DNA of 64,000 nt from Odontesthes bonariensis (Eukaryota; Chordata; Actinopteri; Atheriniformes; Atherinopsidae), in the NCBI RefSeq assembly GCF_027942865.1, contig NC_134508.1:31307466-31371465 (forward strand), written 5' to 3'. This document shows positions 1-10,955 of the stretch, in pieces (position 1 is the first letter of the stretch; each line of letters opens with the position of its first letter). The notes beneath the pieces were generated by a model, which made no database searches, was not told the origin of the DNA, and was given only the letters and a program-made list of their open reading frames with translations. A program made the translations under genes and the position numbers.

Positions 1-114
1 CGTGACACAGTGGCGTGTGTACTGCATCGTTTCATCGTTTTCATCCGTTTCGTCTGGACCTGAATCTTTACAGCAGCGCGTTGCCGTGTGGTCGCAAGAA
101 TTTTCGTACCCGTT

Positions 115-708
115 TTAAAAAAAAAACTCGTTTCGTTTTCGTGTAGCCGTAGCCTGAGTGGTATCTGGTGGGCGGGGCTCTTTGGGTATGTAGGCTGCCC
201 GAAGGGCCACACTCCCAGTTCCACAAGGTTGCTTGCCCCTCAATTTTAAATGCTCACTATTAGAAAATATCAAAGAGCCAGAGGGGAGAGGGGAGGGGTC
301 TTCCCGCACCCCTGTTGCCTGGTTGCTGCCTGGGGCGGGGGGGCCAGGAGGAGGAGTTGTCCTGCTGGTTCGGGGTCTGTGGTGGCTGGGGGGCTGCTGG
401 CCCCCGGATGTGCCCGCTACGCCACACTCCAGCGGAGCCCATTTTCTGGGTGGCGGGGGCCTGGCGGGGCTGGTAGGCTGCCGCCTCTGGTCGCCGGGGG
501 GGCTCTGCCTGATGCTTGTGGGGGCTCTGTCTAGAAGCTTCCTCTGCTGTCTTCTGGGGGGATGCGTGGTCGTCCCTATGATGGGCTTCCTGGGTTCTGT
601 GCTCCTTAGGGGCTGTTGGTGGCCTGGGTCTGGGGGCCCTCTCGGCCTGCTTCTGATTGCTGGGGGGGGGGGGGGGGGTTGTGCCACTATACACTGATAT
701 TTAAGCAT
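115..708. repeat. G-rich low-complexity block
   Basis: The plus strand is strongly G-rich and ends in a run of 18 G at about 661-678. Open frames exist on both strands, but they encode only proline/arginine-rich or glycine-rich low-complexity protein with no recognisable domain. I read this as repeat-like, non-coding DNA. The flanking 709-1256 is T-rich and shows no gene. Confidence 0.4.
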
Positions 709-1147
709 GGTTATTATGTGGGACCATCTACGTGTATTGCATGTTCATGCACACACACTCACATTCATTAAGCAGCTCACTAAGCAGTTGTTGTGCTGTC
801 CTGTGGTTTAAGATCACCTGTGTATCATATGAGATTGCTGCTGCTTGTGTTTTTTGGTTTGTTTGTTTGTGTGTTTGTTCTCTGCTTGTCTGCTTACAGG
901 TGCTCCTGGTGCTTCTAAGGCTGGATTCCCCACAAAAGCCGTGAATCGTCTTCAGTTTTGTTTTTACAGGTGTAGCAGCTGGTTGTCGGATTTTTCATTG
1001 TTTTTTATGTTTGTCTCTTCATGTTTCTGTTCTTTTTTTCTCTTCTTCGCTTTCCCTCTCTCTCTGTCCCCCGGTCCAGTTCGGCACTATTATCATATCA
1101 TGTTAAATATTGTAACAAAAATTAATAAATAAAAATGAGGAGTTGGT

Positions 1148-1181
1148 CAAGGGGAGCTTTACATTCATAAAGCTTCCCTTG
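1148..1181. repeat. Short inverted repeat (hairpin)
   Basis: CAAGGGGAGCTTTA (1148-1161) pairs with TAAAGCTTCCCTTG (1168-1181), with one mismatch and a 6-nt loop. It follows an A-rich stretch with AATAAA-like words, so it may be the end of an unrecognised repeat. Confidence 0.4.
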
Positions 1182-1282
1182 GCATAGCAAGTGTGTTTAG
1201 CATAAACGGTATTCAGATTACAATTCCGCTGCCATAATGCTGGACAGGACAAGGGAAAAAAAAAACAAACAAAAAAAAAAAC

Positions 1283-1309
1283 ATCGTAGGTGAAGCAGAG
1301 CTATTGAGC
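1283..1309 (-). pseudogene. Distal part of the same gypsy RNase H, beyond the hAT insertion
   Basis: Minus-strand bases 1309-1283 read LCFTYDV in the frame that leaves off at WSAQ on the other side of the hAT element. Only about nine codons remain before the A-rich stretch 1251-1282. Confidence 0.55.
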
Positions 1310-1319
1310 CAGTGTTGCC

Positions 1320-1351
<32 letters not shown>

Positions 1352-2591
1352 CAAGAAGTCGCTATTGGCTCTCTGAAAAGTCGCTAGATTGCGTCATGAC
1401 GTCATAAGTGACGTAACCACGCCCATCCGCGTGTGACGTAAACGTGGCCAGGCGGAACTGACATTTTTGTAAATGCTTAGCGCTCTAGTGCTGTCCACAT
1501 TTTGCACTGCTTCAGATTTCACAAGCTGTTTAAGTCAGTGGGCAGGTGACAGGTCACTGTGCCCATTCAGTATGAGTTATACAGTATGTGTAAATGCTGA
1601 AAACTGGCTATGGTACATTTATGAAATGTCTTGGATGTTCCAGAGTGTATTGTGACTTAGTCGGATGATCAGTGTTTGTGGAAGGAAATGGGATTTGATT
1701 TACTTAAAAGGTTGACTTGCTCCATTTCACGACATGGTGTCACTACAGCTGAGAAACGATTTGGCTTAATGTGCTTGACTTCCTTGCTCCTTTTCATGAG
1801 CTAAATGCTCAAATAATTACTATTTGCTTGCTGTAACAAAATCGTTGGAGTAACTAATCCTAAATAAAATGTGTGTATATGGCCACTTATGGTCGAAAAT
1901 ACCCCCCTTGGACTGGGCAGAAGACTGCAAGGGATTCACTGCGGTGCTGCCACAGCATGCAAAGTGGTCAGTCACCACCAGCAAGATGCCATTCATTCCT
2001 CTCCAGTCTCCACACTTCGAAGGCACAGCACAGGGCAGGCAGCGACAGACTGCTAACTAATAGCTACTAGCTACATCTCCCGTAATTCACTGCTAGATGT
2101 GTTTAGATTCTAGCTACACCTGTCATTCACTGGTAGGTGTGTTGGCTGGTAGCTACATCAGAGACGTTCTCTAATGTAGCTACTAGCTAACACACCTACC
2201 AGTGAGCCGTAGAGAGAAATGCTCTGGTGGTAGCTACTAGCTAACACCTCGCTTCACCAATCACCATCCCCATAGACGTGATGCGTGAAGCCATGACGCA
2301 CGCATCACGCCATGAGTTGCACGGTGCACCCTAGTGACTTCAGGGGTTAGTGATTGTTGTGAAGCGATGCGAAGCGCAAACTGTACTAGCTCATGTCCTG
2401 CAGTGCTTCTGTCTCGGCTTGTATGGTGTCACGGGGCAACTGATTTGTCACTCACAAAACAAGTTAAATTGTCGCTAGATTCAGCCAGATTGAGCCCGAA
2501 AGTCGCTAAGTCGCTAGATTATTTTTTTTGTCGCCAGAGATGGCCAAAAGTCGCTAAATCTAGCGACAAAGTCGCTAAATTGGCAACACTG
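1310..2591. mobile_element. Non-autonomous hAT-type DNA transposon, 1.28 kb
   Basis: The ends are inverted repeats: CAGTGTTGCCA at 1310-1320 and TGGCAACACTG at 2581-2591. The flanking 8-mers are TATTGAGC (1302-1309) and AATTGAGC (2592-2599), a 7/8 match that fits the 8-bp target duplication of hAT elements; terminal CAGTG is also typical of hAT. Many copies of a TCGCTA/TAGCGA word lie near both ends, and an A-run (about 1319-1348) follows the left end. No transposase frame is present, so the element is non-autonomous. It sits inside a gypsy RNase H sequence. Confidence 0.8.
2128..2204. repeat. Long palindrome inside the hAT element
   Basis: A near-perfect 77-bp inverted repeat centred at about 2166. 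The left arm starts CACTGGTAGGTGTGTT and the right arm ends AACACACCTACCAGTG. Arms are about 36 bp with few mismatches and essentially no loop, so it could form a long hairpin or cruciform. Confidence 0.75.
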
Positions 2592-2912
2592 AATTGAGCT
2601 GACCACCGCGCCACTCTCATGCCTGCCCGACCAATTCCTTTGGTGGCAAGCAATGTGGTCAGTGCCTGATGATCAGTCCTCAGAGTGAAGCGCCGTCCCC
2701 AGAGAAACGACCTCTACTTTTCGACAGCCCACACGCACGTCAGAGCCTCTTTTTCCACAGTAGAATATTTCCTTTCTGCAGTTATTAGACTCCGTGATGC
2801 AAATGCTACAGTGCGCTCAGTCCTATCTGGGTGTATTTGGGTCACCACGCCACCCAGGCCGTAATCTGATGCATCTGTACTCACAAAATTAGGGAGAGAA
2901 TACGGTGGCCCT
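2592..2912 (-). pseudogene. Ty3/gypsy retrotransposon RNase H fragment (broken)
   Basis: Minus-strand translation gives the RNase H core of a Ty3/gypsy pol: [12 protein letters not shown], then [20 protein letters not shown] and CVWAVEK. A TAG stop at 2714-2716 follows, where the family usually has tryptophan. The same frame then reads LRTDHQALTTLLATKG and ends near WSAQ, where the hAT element (1310-2591) interrupts it. The frame resumes on the far side of the hAT at 1309-1283 with LCFTYDV, then ends at an A-rich tract. It is a dead fragment: no integrase, protease or LTRs are seen. Confidence 0.75.
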
Positions 2913-2916
2913 GAAG

Positions 2917-3308
2917 TGCAAAACACAACGGCAAAAGAGAAAACACAACGGCAAATAAAAAAACACAACGGCAAAAGAGAAAACACAACGGCAAATCAAA
3001 AAACACGACAGCAAAAGAGAAAACACAACGGCAAAAGAGAAAACACAACAGCAAAAGAGAAAACACAACGGCAAAAGAGAAAACACAACAGCAAAAGAGA
3101 AAAACACAACGGCAAATCAAAAATACAACAGCAAAAGAGAAAACAACGGCAAATCAAAAAACACAACGGCAAATCAAAAAACACAACGGCAAAAGAGAAA
3201 ACACAACAGCAAAAGAGAAAACACAACAGCAAATCAAAAAACACAACGGCAAAAGAGAAAACACAACAGCAAATCAAAAAACACAACGGCAAAAGAGAAA
3301 GCACAACG
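2917..3308. repeat. 20-bp minisatellite, about 20 copies
   Basis: Tandem units of 20 bp built on ACACAACGGC plus either AAAAGAGAAA or AAATCAAAAA. The two unit types alternate irregularly, and ACGGC varies with ACAGC. Because 20 is not a multiple of 3, repetitive open frames arise on both strands; these are artefacts. The array lies between the gypsy fragment and the LINE start. Confidence 0.9.
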
Positions 3309-3329
3309 ACATTAACCAAAACGGACAGG

Positions 3330-5942
3330 CTCCGACAGGCTCACCACCCGTGGGAGGGGCCATGGGGGTCGGGTGCAGTGTGAGCTGGGCGGCAGCCGAA
3401 GGCGGGGACCTTGGCGGTCTGATCCTCGGCTACTGAAGCTGGCTCTTGGGACGTGGAACGTCACCTCTCTGCTGGGGAAGGAGCCTGAGCTGGTGCGCGA
3501 GGCTGAGCGGTTCCGGCTAGATATAGTCGGACTCACCTCGACGCATGGCTTGGGCTCCGGAACCAGCCTCCTCGAGAGGGGTTGGACTCTCTTCCACTCT
3601 GGAGTTGCCCGCGGTGAGAGGCGTAGAGCAGGTGTGGGCATACTTATTGCCCCCCGGCTGTGCGCCTGTACATTGGGGTTCACCCCGGTAGACGAGAGGG
3701 TAGCCTCCCTCCGCCTTAGGGTGGGGGGACGGGTCCTGACTGTTGTTTGTGCTTGTGCACCGAACGGCAGTTCAGAGTACCCACCCTTTTTGGAGTCCCT
3801 GGAGGAGGCACTAGAGAGTGCTCCTCCGGGAGACTCCCTCGTCCTGCTTGGGGACTTCAATGCTCACGTGGGCAATGACAGTGAGACCTGGAGGGGCGAG
3901 ATTGGGAGGAACGGCCCCCCCGATCTGAATCAGAGTGGTGTTTTGTTGTTGGACTTCTGTGCTCGTCACGGACTGTCCATAACGAACACCATGATCAGGC
4001 ATAAGGGTGTCCATATGTGCACTTGGCACCAGGACACCCTAGGCCGCAGCTTGATGATCGACTTTGTAGTCGTATCGTCAGACTTGGGGCCGTATGTCCT
4101 GGACACTCGGGTGAAGAGAGGGGCAGAGCTGTCAACTGATCACCACCTGGTGGTGAATTGGCTCCGCTGGTGGGGGAGGAAGCCAGTCAGACCTGGCAGG
4201 CCCAAACGTATTGTGAGGGTCTGTTGGGAACGGCTGGCGGAATCCCCTGTAAGGAGGAGTTGCAACTCCCACCTCCAGCAGAGCTTCAACCATGTCCCGG
4301 GGGAGATGGGGGACATTGAGCCCGAATGGGCCATGTTCCGTGCCTCCATTGTTGAGGCGGCCGACCGGAGCTGTGGCCGTAAGGTGGTCGGTGCCTGTCA
4401 TGGCGGCAATCCCCGAACCCGCTGGTGGACCCCAGTGGTGTGGGAGGCCGTCAAGCTGAAGAAAGAGTCCTATCGGGCCTTTTTGGCCAGTGGGACTCTG
4501 GAAGCAGCTGATGGGTACCGACAGGCCAAGCGGAACGCAGCCTCGGCGGTTGCTGAGGCAAAAACTTGGGCTTGGGAGGAGTTCGGGGAGGCCATGGAGA
4601 ACGACTTCCGGACGGTCTCGAGGAGATTCTGGTCCACCATCCGGCGGCTCAGGGGGGGGAAGCGGTGCACCGTCAACACCGTGTATGGTGAGGGCGGGGC
4701 TTTGCTGACTTCAACTTGGGACGTCATGAGTCGGTGGGGGGAATACTTCGAGGGCCTCCTCAATCCTACCGACACGCCTTCCGATGAGGAAGCAGAGTTG
4801 GGGAGCTCGGACGTGGGGCCTCCCAATTCTGGGGCTGAGGTTGCCGAGGTGGTCAAAAAACTCCTCGGTGGCAAGGCCCCGGGGGTGGATGAGGTCCGTC
4901 CTGAGTTCCTCAAGGCTCTGGATGTTGTGGGGTTGTCTTGGTTGACACGCCTCTGCAGCATCGCGTGGACATCGGGGGCAGTGCCTCTGGACTGGCAGAT
5001 TGGGGTGGTGGTCCCCCTCTTTAAAAAGGGGGACCGGAGGGTGTGTTCCAACTATAGGGGGATCACACTCCTCAGCCTCCCTGGTAAGGTCTTTTCGGGG
5101 GTACTGGAGAGGAGGATCCGCCGGATAGTCGAATCTCGGATTCAGGAGGTGCAGTGTGGTTTTCGTCCTGGCCGTGGAACAGTGGACCAGCTCTATACCC
5201 TCCGCAGGATCCTGGAGGGAGCATGGGAGTTCGCCCAACCGGTCTACATGTGTTTTGTGGACTTGGAGAAGGCGTTCGACCGTGTCCCTCGGGGACTCTT
5301 GTGGGGGGTGCTCCGGGAGTATGGAGTGCCGGACTCCTTGATACAGGCTGTTCGGTCTCTGTATGATCGGTGTCAGAGTTTGGTCCGCATTGCCGGCAGT
5401 AAGTCGGACATGTTTCCTGTGGGGGTTGGACTCCGTCAGGGCTGCCCTTTGTCACCGATTCTGTTCATAATTTTTATGGACAGAATTTCTAGGCGCAGCC
5501 AGGGCGTTGAGGGGGTCCGGTTTGGCGACCTCAGAATCGGGTCTCTGCTTTTTGCGGACGATTTGGTTCTGTTGGCGTCGTCAGGCCGTGACCTTCAGCT
5601 CTCACTGGAGCGGTTCGCAGCCGAGTGTGAAGCGGCTGGGATGACCATCAGCACCTCCAAATCTGAGACCATGGTCTTCGGCCGGAAAAGGGTGGAATGC
5701 TCTCTCCGGGTCGGGAATGAGATCCTTCCCCAAGTGGAGGAGTTCAAGTATCTCGGGGTCTTGTTCACGAGTGAGGGACGAATGGAACAGGAGATTGACA
5801 GACGGATCGGTGCGGCGTCTGCAGTGATGCGGGCTCTGCACCGGCCCGTCGTGGTGAAGAAGGAGCTGAGCCAGAAGGCGAAGCTCTCGGTTTACCGGTC
5901 AATCTATGTTCCTACCCTCACCTATGGTCACGAGCTGTGGGT
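3330..5942 (+). mobile_element. APE-type non-LTR retrotransposon (LINE), 3' truncated
   Basis: The element carries an AP-endonuclease domain (LGTWNVTSL near the start, [16 protein letters not shown]) followed by a reverse transcriptase ([46 protein letters not shown] at 5551-5562, KYLGV). It belongs to a very common teleost LINE family. The sequence stops being LINE-like right after TYGHELWV (about 5942), so the C-terminal zinc-knuckle-like part and 3' UTR are missing. Loss of the 3' end is not what target-primed insertion normally produces. Confidence 0.8.
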
Positions 5943-7494
5943 AGAAATTATCCAACAATTCGCGCACGCCATACAGAGGGACATCGCGGGCCGTTCCTCT
6001 GAATCCATGTTTTTTGGGTTAGTGGCTGATGGGACCACTGACATTACCACCACAGAGCAGTTCTCATGCAGCTTGCAGTTTGCAGACCATAGCCTGGAGA
6101 CGCACTGCCTTTTCTTAGGGTTTTACAGCGCACCGGACACCACAGGACAAACCCTGTTTGACTGCATAAAAGATCTGTTTTTGAGAATGAACATACCAAT
6201 TCACAGGCTTGCGGCATATTGTTTTGATGGTGCCAGCAATATGTCTGGCTGTTTTTCTGGCGTCCAGGCTCGCCTGAAAGAATTGTGTCCCGACTCCATG
6301 TATATGCATTGCAACAACCACGCACTGTATTTGGTGCTCCAAGAGGTTGCCAGCGAAGTCAGCCTTGTGGCCGAAACACTTAACTTCGTGCGCTCTGTGT
6401 CTGCTGCGATCCGCGAGTCGCCAAAACGTAAGCATGTATTCCAAGCTATGTTCAGCAGTTGCGATCAGATGGCGGTCAACATCCTTGGCTTATGCCCAAC
6501 CAGGTGGTGTGTGCGGGCAAAAGCTATCAGTCGCATATATGCCTCCTACAGCACTCTGTTGGCCACATTAAATGAGCTGAAAGACGACAAAACAACACGA
6601 GGTGACAGCAGAGTGAAACTCAATGGTTTATGGAAGCAAGCATGCAAAGCCAAAACTTATTTTGGCCTGATGTGCTGCAACGCACTCTTTGAACCCTGCG
6701 AGGCCGTGGCGAGGAAGCTGCAGGGCTCCAAAACCAGCGCACTTGGCACACTGGAGTGCGCAAACGTACTGAAGGACAGCATTGCAGCTCTTCGGAACGA
6801 CGACGCAGCTGTTACGGGGATGCTCCAAATAACCGGAGAACAAGCTCGCAAACTGGGGTTAAACATGCCAGAAACACGAGTGAGCAGAACCCCAGCACGT
6901 TTTAGGCACACGACAGAGCCGGAAACACCAACATGCAGTACACCATCCGTTTCTTGGAAACGTGAGTTTTACGAGGCTGTCGATTTAGTGTCAGAGGAGC
7001 TGACAAGGCGATTCAATCAGGACACTTTGAAACTAGCGGTGGAGAGAGAAAGGGCTGTCACTGTTGCGGCTCAGGGAGGAGGAGTTCAGCTGGAGGGCCT
7101 TCAGCTACCCACAAGTGTGGACAGTGCGCGCCTGGACCTACAGCTGAAAATGCTGAGCAGTGTGACAAAGGAGCATCCGTGCAACTCTGTCAGAGATGTA
7201 GCTGAGCGTCTGCGCAATCTCCATCCGCAGACACGATCTTTGTTTACAGAGGTGGAGAAGCTCGTACAGTTGTGCCTGTGTCTGCCAATATCAGTGGCCT
7301 CCTCTGAGCGCTCGTTCTCAACTCTGCGGAGGCTGAAAACCTGGTTACGGTCCACCATGGCGCAAAAGAGACTCACACATCTGGCACTAATGAATGTACA
7401 CAAAGACATGATGCACAACGTAGACATTCAAGCCCTCATGAGGGATTTCATATCCGTGACACCAGAACGTCAATCCGTTTTTGGAGTGCTGTAG
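3373..7494 (+). CDS. Chimeric open frame: LINE endonuclease/reverse transcriptase joined to hAT transposase
   Basis: A single uninterrupted frame of 1,373 codons. Residues about 25-300 form the AP-endonuclease and about 470-857 the reverse transcriptase, with the FADD active-site motif at residues 727-730. From residue about 858 it changes to a ZMYM1/DUF4371-like hAT transposase: [36 protein letters not shown], then the C-terminal dimerisation region [13 protein letters not shown]. The N-terminal part of the transposase is absent, so neither half is a complete enzyme. The join is at about 5942 and keeps frame. Both halves being stop-free suggests young copies or a recent join; an assembly join is also possible. 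I infer no host function. Confidence 0.7.
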   Translation: MQCELGGSRRRGPWRSDPRLLKLALGTWNVTSLLGKEPELVREAERFRLDIVGLTSTHGLGSGTSLLERGWTLFHSGVARGERRRAGVGILIAPRLCACTLGFTPVDERVASLRLRVGGRVLTVVCACAPNGSSEYPPFLESLEEALESAPPGDSLVLLGDFNAHVGNDSETWRGEIGRNGPPDLNQSGVLLLDFCARHGLSITNTMIRHKGVHMCTWHQDTLGRSLMIDFVVVSSDLGPYVLDTRVKRGAELSTDHHLVVNWLRWWGRKPVRPGRPKRIVRVCWERLAESPVRRSCNSHLQQSFNHVPGEMGDIEPEWAMFRASIVEAADRSCGRKVVGACHGGNPRTRWWTPVVWEAVKLKKESYRAFLASGTLEAADGYRQAKRNAASAVAEAKTWAWEEFGEAMENDFRTVSRRFWSTIRRLRGGKRCTVNTVYGEGGALLTSTWDVMSRWGEYFEGLLNPTDTPSDEEAELGSSDVGPPNSGAEVAEVVKKLLGGKAPGVDEVRPEFLKALDVVGLSWLTRLCSIAWTSGAVPLDWQIGVVVPLFKKGDRRVCSNYRGITLLSLPGKVFSGVLERRIRRIVESRIQEVQCGFRPGRGTVDQLYTLRRILEGAWEFAQPVYMCFVDLEKAFDRVPRGLLWGVLREYGVPDSLIQAVRSLYDRCQSLVRIAGSKSDMFPVGVGLRQGCPLSPILFIIFMDRISRRSQGVEGVRFGDLRIGSLLFADDLVLLASSGRDLQLSLERFAAECEAAGMTISTSKSETMVFGRKRVECSLRVGNEILPQVEEFKYLGVLFTSEGRMEQEIDRRIGAASAVMRALHRPVVVKKELSQKAKLSVYRSIYVPTLTYGHELWVEIIQQFAHAIQRDIAGRSSESMFFGLVADGTTDITTTEQFSCSLQFADHSLETHCLFLGFYSAPDTTGQTLFDCIKDLFLRMNIPIHRLAAYCFDGASNMSGCFSGVQARLKELCPDSMYMHCNNHALYLVLQEVASEVSLVAETLNFVRSVSAAIRESPKRKHVFQAMFSSCDQMAVNILGLCPTRWCVRAKAISRIYASYSTLLATLNELKDDKTTRGDSRVKLNGLWKQACKAKTYFGLMCCNALFEPCEAVARKLQGSKTSALGTLECANVLKDSIAALRNDDAAVTGMLQITGEQARKLGLNMPETRVSRTPARFRHTTEPETPTCSTPSVSWKREFYEAVDLVSEELTRRFNQDTLKLAVERERAVTVAAQGGGVQLEGLQLPTSVDSARLDLQLKMLSSVTKEHPCNSVRDVAERLRNLHPQTRSLFTEVEKLVQLCLCLPISVASSERSFSTLRRLKTWLRSTMAQKRLTHLALMNVHKDMMHNVDIQALMRDFISVTPERQSVFGVL

Positions 7495-8249
7495 GTCTGC
7501 ATCCCCATCTCACTCCATCTCCTGGTAAGTGCTGCCGAGCAGCGTACTAGCTATTTAATTATATTAATGTTGTTTTCGATAATGCCATAGGCGTATTCTA
7601 ATAGGCTATTCTACAGTTCTAAATATTATTTTCTATATTGGTGACATTGGACCCACGTCCCACACGCACGCGAGTCCTGCTCCTGCGTGTAGGCTCATTC
7701 CATGAGGAGGCTGAGAATGAGACGTGGTTTATGATATTATGGCACCTCTGGTTTAATGTCCACTGTCTGTCTGTCTGTCTGTGCTCGTCATCCACAGAGA
7801 CCCTCGAAGGAGGTGTGGCCAACAAGTTCAGCCCAGCAACATTCTGTTGTTCTGTTGTTCAGCATCATTCTGTTCTGCCATGAATCTTTAGTGTTTTAAT
7901 AAAATGCAATATTTTACCAGTTGATGAGGCTGCATACTTTTTTTGGAATGGTATGGGTGTTTGCGTTGACCATAACGAGGGCGAAAAAGCCGCCTCTGAC
8001 CTAAACTGTGTGTTCAGCACACGATTAAACACAATGTAACAACAGGAACTTAAACAACGTTCTAATATAATTAAAGCTCGCAACAATGGTGCAAAATATG
8101 AGCCCTTTACACACGAGCACGGGTAGAGTTCCACAGATTGCAGGAAAGGCTCCGTTTTTTGCTCATTAAAATATTTCATTGAAGGAGATATATACAGCTA
8201 TTTATTGTATTTACATAATATTCTACAAGTTTGCGACCCACAGTTTGAG

Positions 8250-8282
<33 letters not shown>

Positions 8283-8335
8283 CTTTTTTTTTTTTAAACC
8301 GCACCCCCTGTTAAAAACTACTTCCCACGGCCCTG
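5943..8335 (+). mobile_element. 3' part of a hAT transposon (ZMYM1-like transposase), left end missing
   Basis: The transposase C-terminal frame ends at 7494 and is followed by an AATAAA at 7898-7903. The right end may be the CCACGGCCCTG ending at 8335, followed by GATGGATG, which would suit a hAT terminus, but no matching left end is present to prove it. A long T-run at about 8259-8295 lies just inside. The 5' half of the element is replaced by the LINE. Confidence 0.5.
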
Positions 8336-8479
8336 GATGGATGGATGGAAAAGGTAGGTACCCTTAGACGAAATAAATCGTCGCTGATTGGACTGGTGGT
8401 GGAAAGACCGGAAAGACTATGGTTTACATGTTTTCAAAATAAAAGCGCTGCTAGTGACAACGTACACGCTGCTATTAAA

Positions 8480-8760
8480 GAATATTTAGATGTAAATATC
8501 CCGTCTTACATGCTGCTTTATCTCTTGATGTTAACAAAAAGATGTTATTAAACTTTATATGGAGGAACAAAAACCACTATATTAAAAAATCTTGAATAAT
8601 TAACTCATATGATAATGGTGGCCTTAACATTTTAGACTTTTACACTTTAAATAATACTTAAATATAATTAAAATGAAAATAAATTGGTTTAAACAATGTA
8701 TCAAGAACCCATCTTCAATTTGGAAAAGGTCGGCGCTTTTAATGTTTGCACATCGTGTGT
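8480..8760 (+). pseudogene. Decayed L1/Tx1-like LINE reverse-transcriptase C-terminal fragment
   Basis: With frameshifts and stops, the plus strand reads FIWRNKNHYIKKS (about 8553-8592) and then DNGGLNILDFYTLNNT (about 8612-8660). These match the region after the polymerase domain of L1-clade ORF2 proteins. The spacing and motifs are clear but no frame is intact. Confidence 0.55.
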
Positions 8761-9046
8761 TCCCTGCCGCGTTAATTCTTCACAAGTAGATTTGAACATT
8801 TTACATAATAATATTGTAATATGATGTCATTGATGATTTTATGAATCACGTTGCTGTAGTAGTTTTATAGGCTTTATTAAGGGGTGGATTTGATTCAGAC
8901 AGAGCACCACTGAAAGGTTGCCAACAGTCCCTTGAAATACGGAATCGTCCCGTATTTAGAAACAAAAGTACGGTTCTGTATTGAGCTGAAACGGGACACA
9001 ATTTTGTAAAAATGCAGGAAATTGCATCTAAGAAATGCAAAATTTT

Positions 9047-9064
9047 CTGGGGGAGGACCCCCAG
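9047..9064. repeat. Perfect G/C-rich hairpin
   Basis: CTGGGGG (9047-9053) and CCCCCAG (9058-9064) flank the 4-nt loop AGGA. It lies just upstream of the Rex1-like fragment. It may be part of an unrecognised repeat; no function is assigned. Confidence 0.4.
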
Positions 9065-9184
9065 ACCACCCGCACGAATGAGGTGTCCCTAATTACAGTT
9101 GCCGACCATACTGAAGGCCTATGTGTGAAATGCACGGCCCGCCACTGCATCACACATACATCTCAAGACCTTGGAGAGATCCTT

Positions 9185-10010
9185 GTTTGTCGCATGAGAT
9201 TGCAGGTTGCTGAGGCTCTTGACCCCCTCCAGTTTGCCTACCAGAGAGACATAGGAGTGGAAGACACGATTCTGTACATGTTGCATCGGGCATATGCTTA
9301 TCTGGATTCATATGTGGTTCATATGTGAGAATCATGTTCTTTGACTTCTCCAGTGCCTTCAACACCATACGGCCTCCCATACTGACAGACAAACTTCTAG
9401 TTATGGGTGTGGCCCCCTCCCTGACATCATGCATTATATACTATTAGTCTGCCAGACCACAGTATGTTAGGATGGGTAGATGTGTTTCTGGAACACTGGA
9501 ATGCAATACTGGGGCTCTGCAGGGTACTGTATTGGCTCCTTTTCTTTTCACCCTGTACACATCGGACTTCAGGTACAACTCAGAGTCCTGCCACATACAG
9601 AAGTATTCTGATGATATGGCTATTGTGGCATGTGTGCATGGTGTAAGGGAGAAGGAGTACAGGGACCTTGTGGAGTCCTTCTATGGCTGGCAAAAATAAC
9701 TGTTTGGTCCTGAACACCACCAAGACCAAAGAGCTGGTGGTGGACTTCAGGAGATCTAAAACTACACACCAGTCAGTCTGCATTGATGGAGGGGAGATAG
9801 AGACTGTTCAGACCTACAAATACCTGGGGGTGGTGCTGGATAATAAACTGGAGTGGTCTGCCAACATAGAAGCAGTGTACAGGAGACGGCTCAGGTCCTT
9901 CAATGTCTGCAATGATATGATGTGCATGTTTTATCACACTATAATTGAGAGTGCACTGTTCTATGCTGTTGTCGGCTGGGGGAGTTGCACTACAGACAAA
10001 AAGTTGTAGG
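9185..10010 (+). pseudogene. Decayed Rex1/Babar-like LINE reverse transcriptase
   Basis: Across shifting frames the plus strand reads LDPLQFAYQRDIGVEDTI, MFFDFSSAFNTI, ARPQYVRMG, a PQGTVLSP-like motif, FLFTLYTSDF, YSDDMAIVA (the active-site box, DD kept), NTTKTKELVVDFRR, and KYLGVVLDNKLEWS. Motif order is that of a CR1/L2-superclade reverse transcriptase, closest in style to fish Rex1/Babar. Stops and frameshifts (for example around 9328-9470) make it inactive. Confidence 0.65.
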
Positions 10011-10364
10011 CACCTAGACAAACTGGTAAAAAAACATCTTTTATGTCTAAATGTCTATCTCTTTCCACTGGTCACCAAAAACACGTCTCCCCTCAAAATT
10101 AGTCATATCCAGAATAATTTTCTGATAACACATATTATTTTGAGAAGCAAAACGCTTTATTTTTTAAGCCCCAGCCAACTAGTTGGACTACCTGAACGCC
10201 AAAACAAGGCTGGAACTTGGCTCACAGGATGCAGCAGGGGGTAAGTCAAATTTAATAAATGATATTGCTAGTATGGGATGTCAAACAGCTTCATGTCAAA
10301 AGAGGCGAACTATCTGTTTAACAGTGACTGCTGACATGTTCTTCTCAAAATGTATTTAAATTTA

Positions 10365-10420
10365 TTTATTTATTTATTTATTTATTATTATTATTATTAG
10401 TAGTAGTAGTAGTAGTATTC
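10365..10420. repeat. Compound microsatellite (TTTA)n (TTA)n (TAG)n
   Basis: Successive short tracts of TTTA, TTA and TAG units followed by TTC/TTA-rich sequence. It precedes a Rex1-type LINE tail. Confidence 0.85.
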
Positions 10421-10479
10421 TTATTCTTATTATTGTTGTTTTTGATTTTATAATACAATCATTGTAAATATTGAATTTT

Positions 10480-10547
10480 CTTTGAGCAACTTGATTAATT
10501 TGAATTTCCCCCATTGGGGGATGAATAAAGTAATTTTCTATTCTATA
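10480..10547 (+). mobile_element. Rex1-type LINE 3' tail, copy 1
   Basis: Contains TTGAATTTCCCCCATTGGGG with a short hairpin (CCCCCATTGGGGG), then ATGAATAAAGT and a TTCTAT-rich end. This layout is the recognisable 3' end of Rex1/L2-type fish LINEs and dependent SINEs. It may be the tail of the reverse-transcriptase fragment upstream. Confidence 0.6.
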
Positions 10548-10869
10548 TAATACTTCAAATTATTTTTCTGCTGTATGAATTGTTATCACGGATATACTTT
10601 TTAAAAAAAATATATATAGATAGATAACAAAATGAAATAGAAATTACGTAACAAACATTCAGAAAGTTGAAGTGTAGCAGAGAAAAGTATGGTTGAAATC
10701 TTCAGATAGCCATGCATGAATTAGATTGTTGATTTTGTAGCTTGGCAACAATTTAGCTGATGATGTCGGCATGTAACACAGGTGTACTCTCTCAGTGACA
10801 TGTCCAGGATTACACCATCTGTTGATAACAAACATTGTAATCCTTATAATTATGATAATAATGTTTTTT

Positions 10870-10955
10870 TTTGAGCTACTTGACTAATTTGAATTTCCCC
10901 CATTGGGGGATGGATAAAGTATTTTTCTATTCTATTTCTATTCTATTCTAATCTG
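10870..10955 (+). mobile_element. Rex1-type LINE 3' tail, copy 2
   Basis: Nearly identical to the copy 375 bp upstream: TTGAG, ACTTGA, then the CCCCCATTGGGGG hairpin, GGATAAAGTA and several TTCTA units. No reverse-transcriptase coding sequence precedes it, so it is a separate 5'-truncated insertion or a local duplication. Confidence 0.6.

Noticed and set aside
115..708. Proline/arginine-rich 197-codon minus-strand frame and glycine-rich plus-strand frames
   Set aside because: Both come from strong strand base bias in a low-complexity block; no domain or splice context.
1869..2070. Three overlapping plus-strand frames inside the hAT element
   Set aside because: Short, in three frames at once, no transposase motif.
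2917..3308. Possible CRISPR array
   Set aside because: The units are contiguous 20-bp repeats without unique spacers, in a vertebrate genome.
2881..3383. Long frames through the 20-bp array on both strands
   Set aside because: Tandem repeats without stops are open in several frames; the products are simple repeats.
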